NCBI RefSeq assembly: GCF_002305855.1
Contig: NZ_CP022163.1
Location: 7,941,765-8,005,764, forward strand
Reading direction: 5' to 3'
Source of the DNA: Melittangium boletus DSM 14713
GTDB taxonomy: Bacteria > Myxococcota > Myxococcia > Myxococcales > Myxococcaceae
Length of the DNA stretch: 64,000 nucleotides
Positions 6,852 to 14,890 of this stretch are shown here, piece by piece. Under the pieces are notes generated by a model. That model worked only from the letters and a program-made list of their open reading frames with translations, did not search any database and was not told where the DNA came from. Within the stretch, counting starts at the first letter, position 1, and each line of letters starts with the position of its first letter. Both the position numbers and the translations under genes were made by a program.

Positions 6852-9800
6852 ATGAATCGCCTCATCCGCTGGTCCATCGACAACCGCCTGCTGGTGGTAG
6901 CGGCCTCCGTGCTGCTGCTCGTCCTGGGCATCGAGACCGCCCGGAAGATGCCGGTGGACGTCTTCCCGGATCTCACCGCGCCCACCGTCACGGTCCTCAC
7001 CGAGGCGCATGGCCTCGCTCCCGAGGAAGTGGAGACGCTCGTCACCGTCCCCATCGAGACATCGGTGAATGGTGCCACGGGCGTGCGTCGGGTGCGCTCG
7101 GCGTCTGGAGTCGGCATCTCCATTGTCTGGGTGGAGTTCGACTGGGGCACCGACATCTACACCGCCCGGCAGGTGGTGAACGAGAAGCTGCAACTCGTCG
7201 CCTCGCAGCTCCCGGCGGACGTGCCGCCGCCCACCCTGGCGCCCATCTCCTCGGTGATGGGGGAGATCCTCTTCCTGTCTGTCTCCTGGAGCAAGGACGC
7301 GCTGGCGCGGGACGCGGCGGGGCGCGAGGCTCAGATGATGGAGGCGCGGAGCGCGGCGGACTGGGTGCTGCGCAAGCGTCTGCTGTCGGTGGCGGGCGTC
7401 TCCCAGGTCGTGCCCATTGGTGGAGCGGTGAAGCAGTACCAGGTGCTGCTGCGGCCCGAGGCGCTCCAGGCGCTCCAGGTCAGCTTCGAGCAGGTGGCGC
7501 ACGCGCTGCGGACGACGAACCAGAATGCCTCTGGCGGCTTCTACGTGGAGGGAGGGCAGGAGTACCTGCTGCGGGCCGTGGGGCGGGCGCGGAGCGTGCA
7601 GGACGTCGCCAACACGGTCGTTACCGTGCGCGCGGGCCAGCCCATCACCGTGGGGCAGGTGGCGGACGTGAGGGTGGGCCCCAAGCCCAAGCGAGGGGAG
7701 GGGAGCGCCAACGCGCAACCCGCCGTCATCCTCGCGGTGATGAAGCAGCCGGACGCCAACACGCTGGAGCTCACCCGGCGCCTGGACGCGGTGCTGGACG
7801 ACATCCAGCGCACCCTTCCCCAGGGCATGGTCATCCACCGCGACATCTTCCGGCAGTCGGACTTCATCTCGGTGGCGGTGCACAACGTGTCCGTGGCGCT
7901 GCGCGACGGTGCCATCCTCGTGGCCGTCATCCTGCTCGTCTTCTTGATGAACCCGCGGGCGACGTTCATCTCGCTCATGGCCATTCCGTTGTCGCTGGTG
8001 GTGGCGGTGCTGGTGCTCAAGGCATTCGGCGTCACGCTCAACACCATGACCATCGGAGGGCTGACCATCGCCATCGGGGCGCTGGTGGACGACGCCATCA
8101 TCGACGTGGAGAACGTCTTCCGGCGTCTGCGGGAGAACGCGCACCTGCCCGAGGGGCAGCGCCGCTCCGCCTTCGACGTCATCTACCGGGCCTCGGTGGA
8201 GGTGCGCGGTTCCATCGTCTTCGCCACCCTCATCATCGTCCTCGTCTTCGTGCCACTCTTCTTCCTGTCGGGCCTGGAGGGACGGATGCTGGCGCCGCTG
8301 GGACTGGCCTACATCGTGGCCATCACCGCGTCGCTCGTCGTGGCGGTAACCGTCACCCCCGCCCTGTGCGCCTACCTGCTGCCCCGGGCCCGCTCGTTGG
8401 GCCACGAGGAAGGGCTGGTGCTGCGCTGGCTGAAGGCTCGCTACCAGCCGCTCCTCGCGTGGGCGTTGGCGCGGCCGAAGGGGATTCTCGCCGGGGCTGG
8501 CCTGGCCTTCCTGGCCACGCTCGCCATCGTCCCGTTCCTCGGGCGCTCCTTCTTGCCCGAGTTCAACGAGGGGACGCTCACCCTCAACGTCGTTACCCTG
8601 CCGGGCACTTCGCTGGAGGAGTCGGACAAGCTCGGCCGGCGGGTGGAGCAGGCGCTGCTGGCCATCCCCGAGGTGGCATCCACCTCCCGGCGCACGGGCC
8701 GCGCGGAACTGGACGAGCATGCCCAGGACGTCAACGCGGCGGAGCTCGACGTGAGCCTGGACTTCTCCAAGAGCCACCGCGGCAAGGAGGAACTGCTGGT
8801 GGCGATGCGCCAGTCGCTTGCCCAGGTGCCGGGGGCCGTCATCACCATCGGCCAGCCGCTCTCCCACCGCATCGACCACATGCTCTCGGGCTCCCGGTCC
8901 GCCATCGCGCTGAAGCTCTTCGGGGATGACCTGGACACGCTGCGCGAGCTGGCCGAGCGGGTGAAGAAGGTGGCCGAGGGCACCCCGGGGGCGGTGGACG
9001 TCTCCATCGAGCAGCAGGTGGACATCCCCGAACTGGAGATCCGCACCGACCGGGACGCCGTGGCGCGCTATGGGCTCACCACGGGAGAAGTGGCCGAGGC
9101 GGTGGAGCGAGCCTTCGCCGGACAGACGGTGAGCTCGGTGCTGGAGGGCCAGCGGGCGGTGGACCTGGTGGTGCGCCTGGACGACGCCTCTCGGGCGGAT
9201 CTGGATGCGATTGCCTCCACGCTCATCGACACCCCCGCGGGGCCTCGCATTCCGCTGAAGATGTTGGCGACCCTCACGCGCGAGTCCGGCCCCAACACCA
9301 TCAGTCGCGAGGGTGTGCAGCGCAAGATGGTGGTGCAGGCCAACGTGGCGGGGCGGGACCTGTCCGCCGTTGTGGACGACCTGAAGGGCCGAGTTTCCCG
9401 CGAGGTACCGTTTCCCGAGGGGTATTACATCGTTTACGGCGGCCAGTTCGAGAGCGCCGAGGAAGCGGCCCGTCGCATCGCCCTGCTCAGCGTGGGGGTG
9501 GTGGTGGGCATCTTCCTGCTGTTGGTGGTGGCCTTCGCCTCGGTGCGCAACGCGCTCCTCACCCTCATCAACCTGCCGCTGGCGCTCATCGGCGGAGTGG
9601 TGGCGGTGGCGCTCACTTCCGGGGTGGTGAGCGTGGCCTCGCTGGTGGGCTTCATCACCCTGTTCGGCATCGCCACGCGCAACGGCATCCTCCTGGTGAG
9701 CCACTTCGAGCACCTGATGACGGAGGAGAGCAAGAGCCTTCCCGAAGCGGTGGTGCAGGGCTCGATGGAGCGTCTGGCGCCCATCCTCATGACGGCGCTG

Positions 9801-10025
9801 TGCGCGGGGCTCGCGCTGGTGCCGCTCGTCATCGCCGGAGACGCGGCGGGCAATGAAATCCAGGCCCCCATGGGCGTGGTCATCCTGGGCGGGCTGCTCT
9901 CCTCCACTTTCCTCAACATGCTGGTGGTGCCGGTGCTCTTCCAACTCTACGGCAGGCCCCCCATGGCTCGGGCGGCCACGGCGCCTGGCGAGGTCTGCCC
10001 ACCAGGGTTGCCGGCGGGGTCATGA
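6852..10025 (+). CDS. Heavy-metal efflux RND transporter (CusA/CzcA-like, HME family)
   Basis: 1057 aa, the standard length, with twelve predicted TM segments in two halves. Marks of the HME family are FPDLTAPTVTVLTEAHGL near the start, the TM4 proton-relay segment GALVDDAIIDVEN, and the porter segment HMLSGSRSAIALKLFGDDL. The position corresponding to a CusA metal-site Met in the ITIGQPLSHRID region is not Met, so a divalent cation such as Zn, Co, Ni or Cd seems at least as likely as Cu/Ag; the substrate cannot be fixed from sequence. It begins 17 bp after the adaptor. Confidence 0.9.
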   Translation: MNRLIRWSIDNRLLVVAASVLLLVLGIETARKMPVDVFPDLTAPTVTVLTEAHGLAPEEVETLVTVPIETSVNGATGVRRVRSASGVGISIVWVEFDWGTDIYTARQVVNEKLQLVASQLPADVPPPTLAPISSVMGEILFLSVSWSKDALARDAAGREAQMMEARSAADWVLRKRLLSVAGVSQVVPIGGAVKQYQVLLRPEALQALQVSFEQVAHALRTTNQNASGGFYVEGGQEYLLRAVGRARSVQDVANTVVTVRAGQPITVGQVADVRVGPKPKRGEGSANAQPAVILAVMKQPDANTLELTRRLDAVLDDIQRTLPQGMVIHRDIFRQSDFISVAVHNVSVALRDGAILVAVILLVFLMNPRATFISLMAIPLSLVVAVLVLKAFGVTLNTMTIGGLTIAIGALVDDAIIDVENVFRRLRENAHLPEGQRRSAFDVIYRASVEVRGSIVFATLIIVLVFVPLFFLSGLEGRMLAPLGLAYIVAITASLVVAVTVTPALCAYLLPRARSLGHEEGLVLRWLKARYQPLLAWALARPKGILAGAGLAFLATLAIVPFLGRSFLPEFNEGTLTLNVVTLPGTSLEESDKLGRRVEQALLAIPEVASTSRRTGRAELDEHAQDVNAAELDVSLDFSKSHRGKEELLVAMRQSLAQVPGAVITIGQPLSHRIDHMLSGSRSAIALKLFGDDLDTLRELAERVKKVAEGTPGAVDVSIEQQVDIPELEIRTDRDAVARYGLTTGEVAEAVERAFAGQTVSSVLEGQRAVDLVVRLDDASRADLDAIASTLIDTPAGPRIPLKMLATLTRESGPNTISREGVQRKMVVQANVAGRDLSAVVDDLKGRVSREVPFPEGYYIVYGGQFESAEEAARRIALLSVGVVVGIFLLLVVAFASVRNALLTLINLPLALIGGVVAVALTSGVVSVASLVGFITLFGIATRNGILLVSHFEHLMTEESKSLPEAVVQGSMERLAPILMTALCAGLALVPLVIAGDAAGNEIQAPMGVVILGGLLSSTFLNMLVVPVLFQLYGRPPMARAATAPGEVCPPGLPAGS

Positions 10026-10102
10026 AGGCTCAGCGGGCCGAAGGAGCGTTCGGCCATGGGTTTCTTGCACTCCGGACATTTCATTCGCGGCAGTCTAGCC
10101 CC

Positions 10103-11011
10103 ATGCGCGCCAAGGCGATTCCACCCTCACCGCGGGTTCTCACGTTGGAGGCCATTGGTGCCCAGGGAGTGCCCCTGTTCGTCCGGCGCATTCCCCATCC
10201 GGACTTCCAGCCTCCGTCCGGGCCCGCGGTCGCGACCTTCTCCCTGCTGCTGCTGGTGACGGCGGGGCGGGGCAGGGGCCGCCACCTGGAGCAGGTGGAG
10301 TTGAGTGCCGGGGACGTCCACTTCATTCCGGCGGGCGTGACGAACCACGTGCTCGATCCGGGCACGCTGGAAGGCTGGGCCGTGGCGTTCGATCCCACGC
10401 TGCCGGGCTCGCTCGGTCTGGAGTTCCTTCCCTCGGTGCCGGGGCTCCAGGCGGAGCGCAAGCCCGACCTGCTGCGCAGCCTCGCCGTTCGAGGGCTGCT
10501 CCGGGTGAGACCCGGCGTCACCCGGCGGCGGCGCATCGAGCGGCTCATCCAGGCGATGGACACCGAGTTGCGCGAGGCGCCCTGGGGCTGGGAGGGCGCG
10601 ATGCGGGCCCACTTCTGTCTGCTGCTCACGGAGATCGTCCGCGAGGTCCGCGAGAGCACGCCCCGGCTTCCCCCCTTGCTCGGCGGGGTGGTGCGTGACG
10701 CGCTCGTCTTCATGGAGGCCCACTGTCTGGAGCCCATCTCGCTTCAGGACGTGGCGGCGGCGGTGGATCGAGCACCTTCCCATGTGGCCCACGCCATCCG
10801 CCGGGAGACGGGACTGACCGTGAGTGACTGGCTGCGAGAGCATCGCGTGGCCGAGGCCCGGCGGCTGCTCCTGGAGACGACGGCGAGCGTGGAGCGGATC
10901 TCCGGACAGGTGGGTTATGGGGATGTGACCCATTTCATCCGCAGCTTCCGGCGCGTGCAGGGAATGACGCCCGGGATGTGGCGCGGGCGCCATCGCCAGG
11001 CGGGCTCCTGA
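10103..11011 (+). CDS. AraC-family transcriptional regulator with cupin sensor domain
   Basis: 302 aa from ATG 10103; an upstream ATG at 10022 overlapping the pump stop would add 27 residues that fit no domain. The N-terminal half is a cupin-like ligand domain (LSAGDVHFIPAGVTNHVLDPG). The C-terminal 100 residues hold the double helix-turn-helix (ISLQDVAAAVDRAPSHVAHAIRR and VERISGQVGYGDVTHFIRSF, ending GMTPGMWR). It may respond to a small hydrophobic or aromatic ligand, as many cupin AraC proteins do. Repeats phased by 22 bp lie immediately downstream, ahead of the glycosyltransferase gene, which is the obvious candidate target. Confidence 0.88.
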   Translation: MRAKAIPPSPRVLTLEAIGAQGVPLFVRRIPHPDFQPPSGPAVATFSLLLLVTAGRGRGRHLEQVELSAGDVHFIPAGVTNHVLDPGTLEGWAVAFDPTLPGSLGLEFLPSVPGLQAERKPDLLRSLAVRGLLRVRPGVTRRRRIERLIQAMDTELREAPWGWEGAMRAHFCLLLTEIVREVRESTPRLPPLLGGVVRDALVFMEAHCLEPISLQDVAAAVDRAPSHVAHAIRRETGLTVSDWLREHRVAEARRLLLETTASVERISGQVGYGDVTHFIRSFRRVQGMTPGMWRGRHRQAGS

Positions 11012-11021
11012 GCGGCCGCCC

Positions 11022-11060
11022 GGCACCGCAATCCAGGCCGATTGGCACGGCAATCCAGGC
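11022..11060 (+). promoter_or_regulatory. Direct repeats with 22-bp phasing (candidate AraC-type activator site)
   Basis: Two 17-mers, GGCACCGCAATCCAGGC (11022-11038) and GGCACGGCAATCCAGGC (11044-11060), differ at one base and start 22 bp apart, two helical turns. AraC-family proteins commonly bind tandem half-sites with this phasing. A -10-like TAGCAT (11088-11093) sits only 5 bases before the ATG at 11099, which has no Shine-Dalgarno sequence, so the transcript may be leaderless. The repeats end just upstream of the expected -35 position. Confidence 0.55.
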
Positions 11061-11098
11061 TCTGGTCCCCGCGCGGTTTTTGACGCATAGCATCACCC

Positions 11099-12340
11099 AT
11101 GAAGATCCTGTTTTTTCCCGTCCCCGCCCATGGCCACGTCAACCCGATGCTCCCCCTCGCGCGGGAGTTGGTGTCGCGCGGCGATGAAGTCCTCTTCTAT
11201 GTGACGCCGGAGTTCGAGGCCGTGGTGCGTGCCACGGGGGCCTCGGTCCGCTTCCTCGACAAGGCCCTGTCCATTCGCGAGGACCTGTCCGGCCCCGGAG
11301 GGGGCCCGCCGCGCTTCCAGCAGATCATTCCCGAGCTGCTCGGCCTGATGAGCCTGGGTCTGCGCGAGGCGCCCCGGATGGCGGAGCAGGCACGCGCGGA
11401 GAAGGCCGACGGCGTGGTCTACGATCCCATAGCGCCCTGGGGCCGTGCCATCGCCCATCTCCTCGGCGTGCCCGCGGCCATCTTCCAGACGAGCTTCGCG
11501 ATGAGTTCTCCGTGGATCCAGCGCGAGATGAAGAAGACGTTCAACGGCCGGCCACCGCTCGCGGCGTTGCGGCCCCTGCTCGAGATGCAGTGGAACGCGT
11601 TGATGCTGGAGCTGCGCCACGGCGTGCCGCGCCTGGGCATGAAGGGCATGTTCGCCCACGCGGAGGGCTTGAACATCATCCCCGTGCCGCGCAGCTACCA
11701 GCCGGATGCCGAGCTGTTCGACGCGCGCCACCTGTTCGTGGGCCCCGCGGTGGCGCCGAGAGGGGATAGCGGGGACTTCCCCCTGGAGCAGCTGGAGGGC
11801 AAGCCCGTGCTGTTCGTCTCCCTGGGCACCTCGCCCATGAATCAGCAGCCGGACTTCTACAAGGCGTGCTTCGAGGCCTTCCGCGACACGCGCTGGCAGG
11901 TGGTGATGGCGTGCGGCAAGAATCTGGATCCGGCCCGGCTGGGTCCCACGCCCTCCAACTTCATCGTGCGCCAGCGCGTGCCCCAGGTGGAGATCCTGTC
12001 CAAGGCCCGTGTCTTCCTCACCCATGGGGGCATGAACTCCACCATGGAGGGCTTGTGGCACGGGGTGCCCCTGGCTGTTTTTCCTCAGTTCGGGGATCAG
12101 CCCATCAACGCCGCGCGGGTGACGAACATGGGGCTGGGCGCCACCCTGACGCCCCAGGACGCCCTGACGCCCCGGGTGCTGCGGGAGACGGTGGAGCGGC
12201 TCGACACGGATCCGGGCTACCGCACGCGCATGGCCGGGTTCCAGAAGGAGCTCCAGGAGGCGGGGGGACAGCGCCGCGCGGCGGATGCGCTCCAGGCCTA
12301 TGTCGCGGCCCGTCAAGGCCCCTCGCGCCGGGCTGCTTGA
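11099..12340 (+). CDS. UGT/MGT-family glycosyltransferase
   Basis: 413 aa GT-B fold. The N-terminus KILFFPVPAHGHVNPMLPLA is the acceptor-domain signature of macrolide/flavonoid-type UDP-glycosyltransferases. The C-terminal domain carries the nucleotide-sugar motif (VFLTHGGMNSTMEGLWHGVP, then PQFGDQPINAARV). No signal peptide, so cytoplasmic. It probably glycosylates a small hydrophobic molecule or lipid. The following gene is a sphingosine-phosphate-lyase-like enzyme, 71 bp downstream. Expression is probably controlled through the repeats at 11022-11060. Confidence 0.87.
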   Translation: MKILFFPVPAHGHVNPMLPLARELVSRGDEVLFYVTPEFEAVVRATGASVRFLDKALSIREDLSGPGGGPPRFQQIIPELLGLMSLGLREAPRMAEQARAEKADGVVYDPIAPWGRAIAHLLGVPAAIFQTSFAMSSPWIQREMKKTFNGRPPLAALRPLLEMQWNALMLELRHGVPRLGMKGMFAHAEGLNIIPVPRSYQPDAELFDARHLFVGPAVAPRGDSGDFPLEQLEGKPVLFVSLGTSPMNQQPDFYKACFEAFRDTRWQVVMACGKNLDPARLGPTPSNFIVRQRVPQVEILSKARVFLTHGGMNSTMEGLWHGVPLAVFPQFGDQPINAARVTNMGLGATLTPQDALTPRVLRETVERLDTDPGYRTRMAGFQKELQEAGGQRRAADALQAYVAARQGPSRRAA

Positions 12341-12411
12341 GCCTGGACACTTCCGGGAAGGGCTTTCTCCTATAGTGGGGCTTCACCCGTTGCCCACTTC
12401 CCGGAGTCGAG

Positions 12412-13734
12412 ATGTCGAAGAGTCCCCGCCTGGCGTCCCAGGGGCTGAGTCACACGGATGTGCTCTCACGGATGCGCGACATGCGCGCCGAGGACGCCAA
12501 CTGGCGGGAAGGCAAGACGTGGAGCCTCGTCTACAACGCGGGTGAGGATGTGCGCCGGGTGGCCGCCGAGGCCTACACCGAATTCATGTCCGAGAATGGC
12601 CTGAGCCCCCTGGCCTTTCCCAGCCTGCGGCGCTTCGAGGCCGAGGTGCTGGCCATCGCGGCGGAGCTCTTCCACGGGGACACGGCCGCCGGAACGATGA
12701 CGTCGGGCGGCACCGAGTCCATCCTCATGGCCGTCAAGACGGCGCGGGACTTCGCCCGGGCCGAGCGCGGCATCACCGAGCCGGAGGTGGTGCTGCCCGC
12801 GTCCGTGCACCCGGCCTTCCAGAAGGCCGCCCACTACTTCGGCGTCAAGCCGGTGAACGTGCCCGTGGCGGCGGACTTCCGCGCGGATGTGGACGCCACG
12901 CGCGCCGCGATCGGTCCGCGCACCGTGCTCGTGGTGGGCTCGGCGCCGTCCTATCCCCATGGTGTCATGGATCCCATCCCCGAGCTGGCCGCCCTGGCCC
13001 AGGAGCGGGGCGTGCTCTTCCACGTGGATGCCTGCCTCGGGGGATTCCTGCTGCCCTTCGCGAAGCGGCTCGGCCACGAGCTCATCGACTTCGACTTCGC
13101 CGTGCCCGGCGTCACCAGCCTGTCCGCGGACCTGCACAAGTACGGGTACGCGGCCAAGGGCGCCTCCGTGGTGCTCTACCGCACGCCCGAGCTGCGGCGG
13201 CATCAGTTCTTCACCTACGCCGGGTGGAGCGGCGGCCTGTACATCTCGCCCTCCATGGCGGGCACGCGTCCCGGCGGGGCCATCGCCGCGGCGTGGGCCG
13301 TGCTGAAATACCTCGGGGAGGAGGGCTACCTGCGGCTCGCGGGCCAGGTGCTCGACACGGCCCGGGCGTTGCGCGAGGGCATCGCGTCCGTGCCGGGGTT
13401 GAAGCTGGTGGGCCGGCCCTCGCTCAGCATCTTCGCCTTCACCTCGGACTCCCTGGACGTGTACGCGCTGGGGGATGCCATGGAGGCGCGCGGCTGGAAG
13501 TTGGATCGGCAGATGTCGCCGCCCGCGCTGCACCTGATGGTGACGCCCGCTCACGCGGCGGTGGTGGGGCCCTTCCTCTCGGACCTGCGCGCGTGCGCCG
13601 CGAGCCTCACCTCCGGAGAGCCCGCGCCGGATGGCAGCGCCGCCATGTACGGCATGCTGGGCTCCATTCCGGATCGCAGCGAAGCCGAGGGCTTCCTGTT
13701 GCAATTCATGGACGGAATCTACTCGGGCGAATGA
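12412..13734 (+). CDS. PLP-dependent lyase/decarboxylase, sphingosine-1-phosphate-lyase-like
   Basis: 440 aa fold-type I PLP enzyme. GTMTSGGTESILMAVK is the phosphate-binding segment of the sphingosine-phosphate lyase / group II decarboxylase family, HVDACLGGFLLPF holds the Asp that pairs with the pyridine ring, and SADLHKYGYAAKG contains the Schiff-base Lys. The C-terminal part (LDRQMSPPALHLMVTPAHA) also fits the lyase subgroup. Predicted chemistry is cleavage of a phosphorylated long-chain base or a related amino compound. There is no N-terminal TM anchor, unlike the eukaryotic lyase. The stop overlaps the next start (ATGA). A glutamate or tyrosine decarboxylase role is a weaker alternative. 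Confidence 0.85.
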   Translation: MSKSPRLASQGLSHTDVLSRMRDMRAEDANWREGKTWSLVYNAGEDVRRVAAEAYTEFMSENGLSPLAFPSLRRFEAEVLAIAAELFHGDTAAGTMTSGGTESILMAVKTARDFARAERGITEPEVVLPASVHPAFQKAAHYFGVKPVNVPVAADFRADVDATRAAIGPRTVLVVGSAPSYPHGVMDPIPELAALAQERGVLFHVDACLGGFLLPFAKRLGHELIDFDFAVPGVTSLSADLHKYGYAAKGASVVLYRTPELRRHQFFTYAGWSGGLYISPSMAGTRPGGAIAAAWAVLKYLGEEGYLRLAGQVLDTARALREGIASVPGLKLVGRPSLSIFAFTSDSLDVYALGDAMEARGWKLDRQMSPPALHLMVTPAHAAVVGPFLSDLRACAASLTSGEPAPDGSAAMYGMLGSIPDRSEAEGFLLQFMDGIYSGE

Positions 13735-14855
13735 CGGCACCCCTCCAGCTCCTGGCCCTGGTGGGCTTTCCCGGGCTCGCCCTGCTCGCCGCGCGCCACC
13801 TCAAGCCCGTGGCCTGGGTGGGGCCCGTGGTCGTCTGCTACGCCTTTGGCATCCTCCTGGGCAACCTGCCCGGGTGGAGGCCCGACGTGCGGCTGAGCCT
13901 GTCGGTGAGCGAGGCCGCCGTGCCGCTCGCCATTCCGCTCCTGCTCTTCTCCACGGACGTGCCCCGGTGGTCACGGCTGGCCCGGCCCACGCTGGTGTCC
14001 TTCGTCCTCGCGTGCCTGTCCGCCATGGTGGGCGCCGCGGGGGTGGGGCTCCTCTCCCAGGAGGGCTCGGACGAGTGGTGGAAGATGTCCGGCATGCTGG
14101 TGGGCGTCTACACGGGCGGCACCGCCAACATGAACGCCATCGGACTGGCGCTCCGGGTGCGCGAGGAAACGCTCATCCTCCTCAACACCGCGGACATCGT
14201 CGTGGGGGCCGTGTACCTGCTCTTCCTCGTCACGGTGGCCCAGCGCGTGGCGCTGCTCTTCCTCAAGCCCTTTCCCAACCCCTCCGGCTGGGATGACGCG
14301 GCGGACGAGGCGGGGGCGCGGGAATCGCGCGGGAGCCGGGCGCGGGGCATGGCGCTGGCCTTCCTCCTGGCGGCGCTCATCGTGGGTGCGTCCGTGGGCG
14401 CATCGTTCCTGGCCCTGGGCGGGTTGGAGCCGCCGGTGGTCCTGCTGCTCATCACCTCGCTGAGCCTGGGGGCTTCCTTCGTGCCCGCCGTGCGGCGGCT
14501 GGCGGGCAGCTACGCGCTGGGTGACTACGCGCTGCTCGTCTTCTGCGTGGCGGTGGGGACGCTCGCGGAGGCGAGCCGTCTGCGGGACGCGGGCGTGTTC
14601 GTCTTCGCCTTCTGCGCGGCGGTGGTGATCGTATCCGTGGGGCTGCACTTCGCCCTCGCGGCGCTCTTCCGCATCGACGCGGACACCGCGCTCATCACCT
14701 CCACCGCCACCATCTTCGGGCCGCCCTTCATCGGGCCGGTGGCACGCGCGCTCGGCAACCGCGAGCTCGTGGTGTCCGGGCTCACCACGGGCCTCATGGG
14801 CTACGCGGTGGGCACCTACCTGGGATTGGCCGTGGCCTGGCTGCTGCGGCCCTGA
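13731..14855 (+). CDS. DUF819 family integral membrane protein
   Basis: 374 aa with about ten hydrophobic segments. The motifs GVYTGGTANMNAIGLAL and STATIFGPPFIGPVARALGN are characteristic of DUF819 (YjcL-like) proteins, which resemble small-molecule or carboxylate transporters but lack an assigned substrate. ATG 13731 overlaps the stop of the PLP enzyme by 4 bp, implying translational coupling and a shared physiological role, possibly moving the substrate or product of that enzyme. Confidence 0.82.
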   Translation: MTAPLQLLALVGFPGLALLAARHLKPVAWVGPVVVCYAFGILLGNLPGWRPDVRLSLSVSEAAVPLAIPLLLFSTDVPRWSRLARPTLVSFVLACLSAMVGAAGVGLLSQEGSDEWWKMSGMLVGVYTGGTANMNAIGLALRVREETLILLNTADIVVGAVYLLFLVTVAQRVALLFLKPFPNPSGWDDAADEAGARESRGSRARGMALAFLLAALIVGASVGASFLALGGLEPPVVLLLITSLSLGASFVPAVRRLAGSYALGDYALLVFCVAVGTLAEASRLRDAGVFVFAFCAAVVIVSVGLHFALAALFRIDADTALITSTATIFGPPFIGPVARALGNRELVVSGLTTGLMGYAVGTYLGLAVAWLLRP

Positions 14856-14856
14856 G

Positions 14857-14882
14857 ACAGACAACGGGAACAGACAACGGGA
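14857..14882 (+). repeat. Perfect 13-bp tandem repeat
   Basis: ACAGACAACGGGA is repeated twice head to tail in the gap between the DUF819 gene and the Omp85-like gene. The second copy ends 8 bases before ATG 14891 and its GGGA could serve as part of the ribosome-binding region. Confidence 0.8.
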
Positions 14883-14890
14883 GTCGTGAC

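Noticed and set aside
6774..9944. A 1056-codon minus-strand frame over the heavy-metal RND gene
   Set aside because: Antisense shadow of an unambiguous transporter; composition is His/Arg/Glu repeats without recognisable motifs.
12349..12404. CTTCCGGGAAG and CTTCCCGGA elements upstream of the PLP enzyme
   Set aside because: Short GC palindromes common in this genome; no matching second site with regular spacing and no good promoter fit.
13224..13730. N-terminal extension of the DUF819 frame into the PLP enzyme gene
   Set aside because: The extra ~169 residues are out-of-frame translation of the PLP gene; the membrane protein begins at ATG 13731 with a 4-bp overlap.
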